Origin: Pseudomonas sp. RIT409
GTDB lineage: Bacteria > Pseudomonadota > Gammaproteobacteria > Pseudomonadales > Pseudomonadaceae
Reading direction: 5' to 3'
NCBI RefSeq assembly: GCF_003052515.2
Contig: NZ_QARE02000020.1
Coordinates: 41,052-105,051 of the forward strand
Length of the DNA stretch: 64,000 nt
Position numbers and translations under genes: made by a program
Shown: positions 63,761 to 64,000 of the stretch, one piece after another
How the letters are laid out: every line of letters begins with the position of its first letter
Position numbering within the stretch: the stretch's first letter is position 1
The notes under the pieces: generated by a model
What the model saw: the letters and a program-made list of their open reading frames with translations, nothing else
Told to the model about the DNA's origin: nothing
The model's database searches: none

Positions 63761-64000
63761 CTAGGCTTCACACGTTTCCGACGCTGGATTGACCACTTCG
63801 TCGAAAGACGCCCGATCCAACTGTTCTTTGTCAAATTTGATATAAATGGCGCCTTCGTCGACCACCACCACTGCATCTGTTACCCCACGCACCGCCAGTA
63901 CACGATCGGCAAGCCCTGTATCGCGTTGAGCCTCGGGCGACAACGGCAGGCGAAGGCTGGTGACATAGGGGGGTTCACGCATGGTAACAGCAAATGCCAG
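63761..64000 (-). CDS. MFS transporter, C-terminal end (cut by window edge)
   Basis: The last 79 residues of a gene entering from the right edge. The frame is open through 64000. It begins in the end of a membrane helix (LAFAVTMREPPYVTSLRLPLS) and ends in a small soluble tail resembling a heavy-metal-associated-like domain (DRVLAVRGVTDAVVVVDEG). The ATG at 63982 is therefore internal. Position directly upstream of ssb matches the MFS gene between uvrA and ssb in other Pseudomonas. The substrate is unknown. Confidence 0.75.
   Translation of the reverse strand: MAFAVTMREPPYVTSLRLPLSPEAQRDTGLADRVLAVRGVTDAVVVVDEGAIYIKFDKEQLDRASFDEVVNPASETCEA

Overview
The window is a gene-dense, high-GC stretch of a Pseudomonas chromosome (gamma-proteobacterium). 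Protein sequences, the REP elements and the gene order (mrdA-rlmH-rsfS-nadD-proA; xseB-ispA-dxs; nrdR-ribD-ribE-ribBA-ribH-nusB-thiL-pgpA; thioredoxin-hypothetical-zrgA-ABC-oprG; MFS-ssb) match the genus. From memory most blocks are collinear with P. aeruginosa PAO1 PA4003-PA4069. The repeat types and extra genes suggest the fluorescens/syringae side of the genus. No rRNA, tRNA, CRISPR array, transposase or phage structural gene was seen.

Layout. 1-13.4 kb: cell-wall and housekeeping genes on the minus strand (mrdA fragment, rlmH, rsfS, nadD, proA, an lrgA-lrgB-LON operon, ubiX, mpl), interleaved with plus-strand genes (mpg, a DedA-PAP2 fusion, MaoC, a MORN-repeat/C13-protease lipoprotein). 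13.4-17.2 kb: a sigma-54 activator divergent from an aldehyde dehydrogenase with a clear -24/-12 promoter. 17.3-20.2 kb: GNAT, DedA, an MtfA-like peptidase whose last ~35 codons are cut off by a one-base frameshift, and ppa. 20.2-32.5 kb: a probable lineage-specific insert with an orphan S24-type repressor, an Fe-alcohol dehydrogenase, a maleate-isomerase-like gene, and a LysR/MFS/FAH/IlvD-type sugar-acid module, followed by a zinc-type oxidoreductase and a nitroreductase. 32.5-37.8 kb: xseB-ispA-dxs and a BtuB-like receptor. 37.9-46.3 kb: a long minus-strand riboflavin/thiamine/lipid run ending in ribA and btuF. 46.5-53.2 kb: a lipoprotein, a methyltransferase, a thioredoxin-TPR protein, a zinc-responsive-looking zrgA/ABC/DUF3299 operon and oprG. 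53.2-64 kb: two nucleotide-sugar epimerase-type genes, the large helicase lhr, an MscS channel, a TetR/DUF1348 pair, ssb and the end of an MFS gene.

Most interesting items: a 19-bp palindrome (CGATAAC-N5-GTTATYG) found both upstream of the MFS gene and in the LysR/FAH divergent promoter, which ties the sugar-acid genes into one small regulon; an orphan CI/PrtR-like repressor with a palindromic operator and no prophage around it; a MORN-caspase-like lipoprotein; the frameshifted mtfA; loss of the ethanolamine-utilisation genes beside their apparent regulator and aldehyde dehydrogenase; a RibBA whose GTP cyclohydrolase half has lost its zinc cysteines while a complete RibA lies 4 kb away; and a TetR gene whose candidate operator fills the promoter spacer and whose transcript may be leaderless. 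Nothing here is clearly a wholly new system. The best candidates for new biology are the LysR regulon and the orphan repressor.
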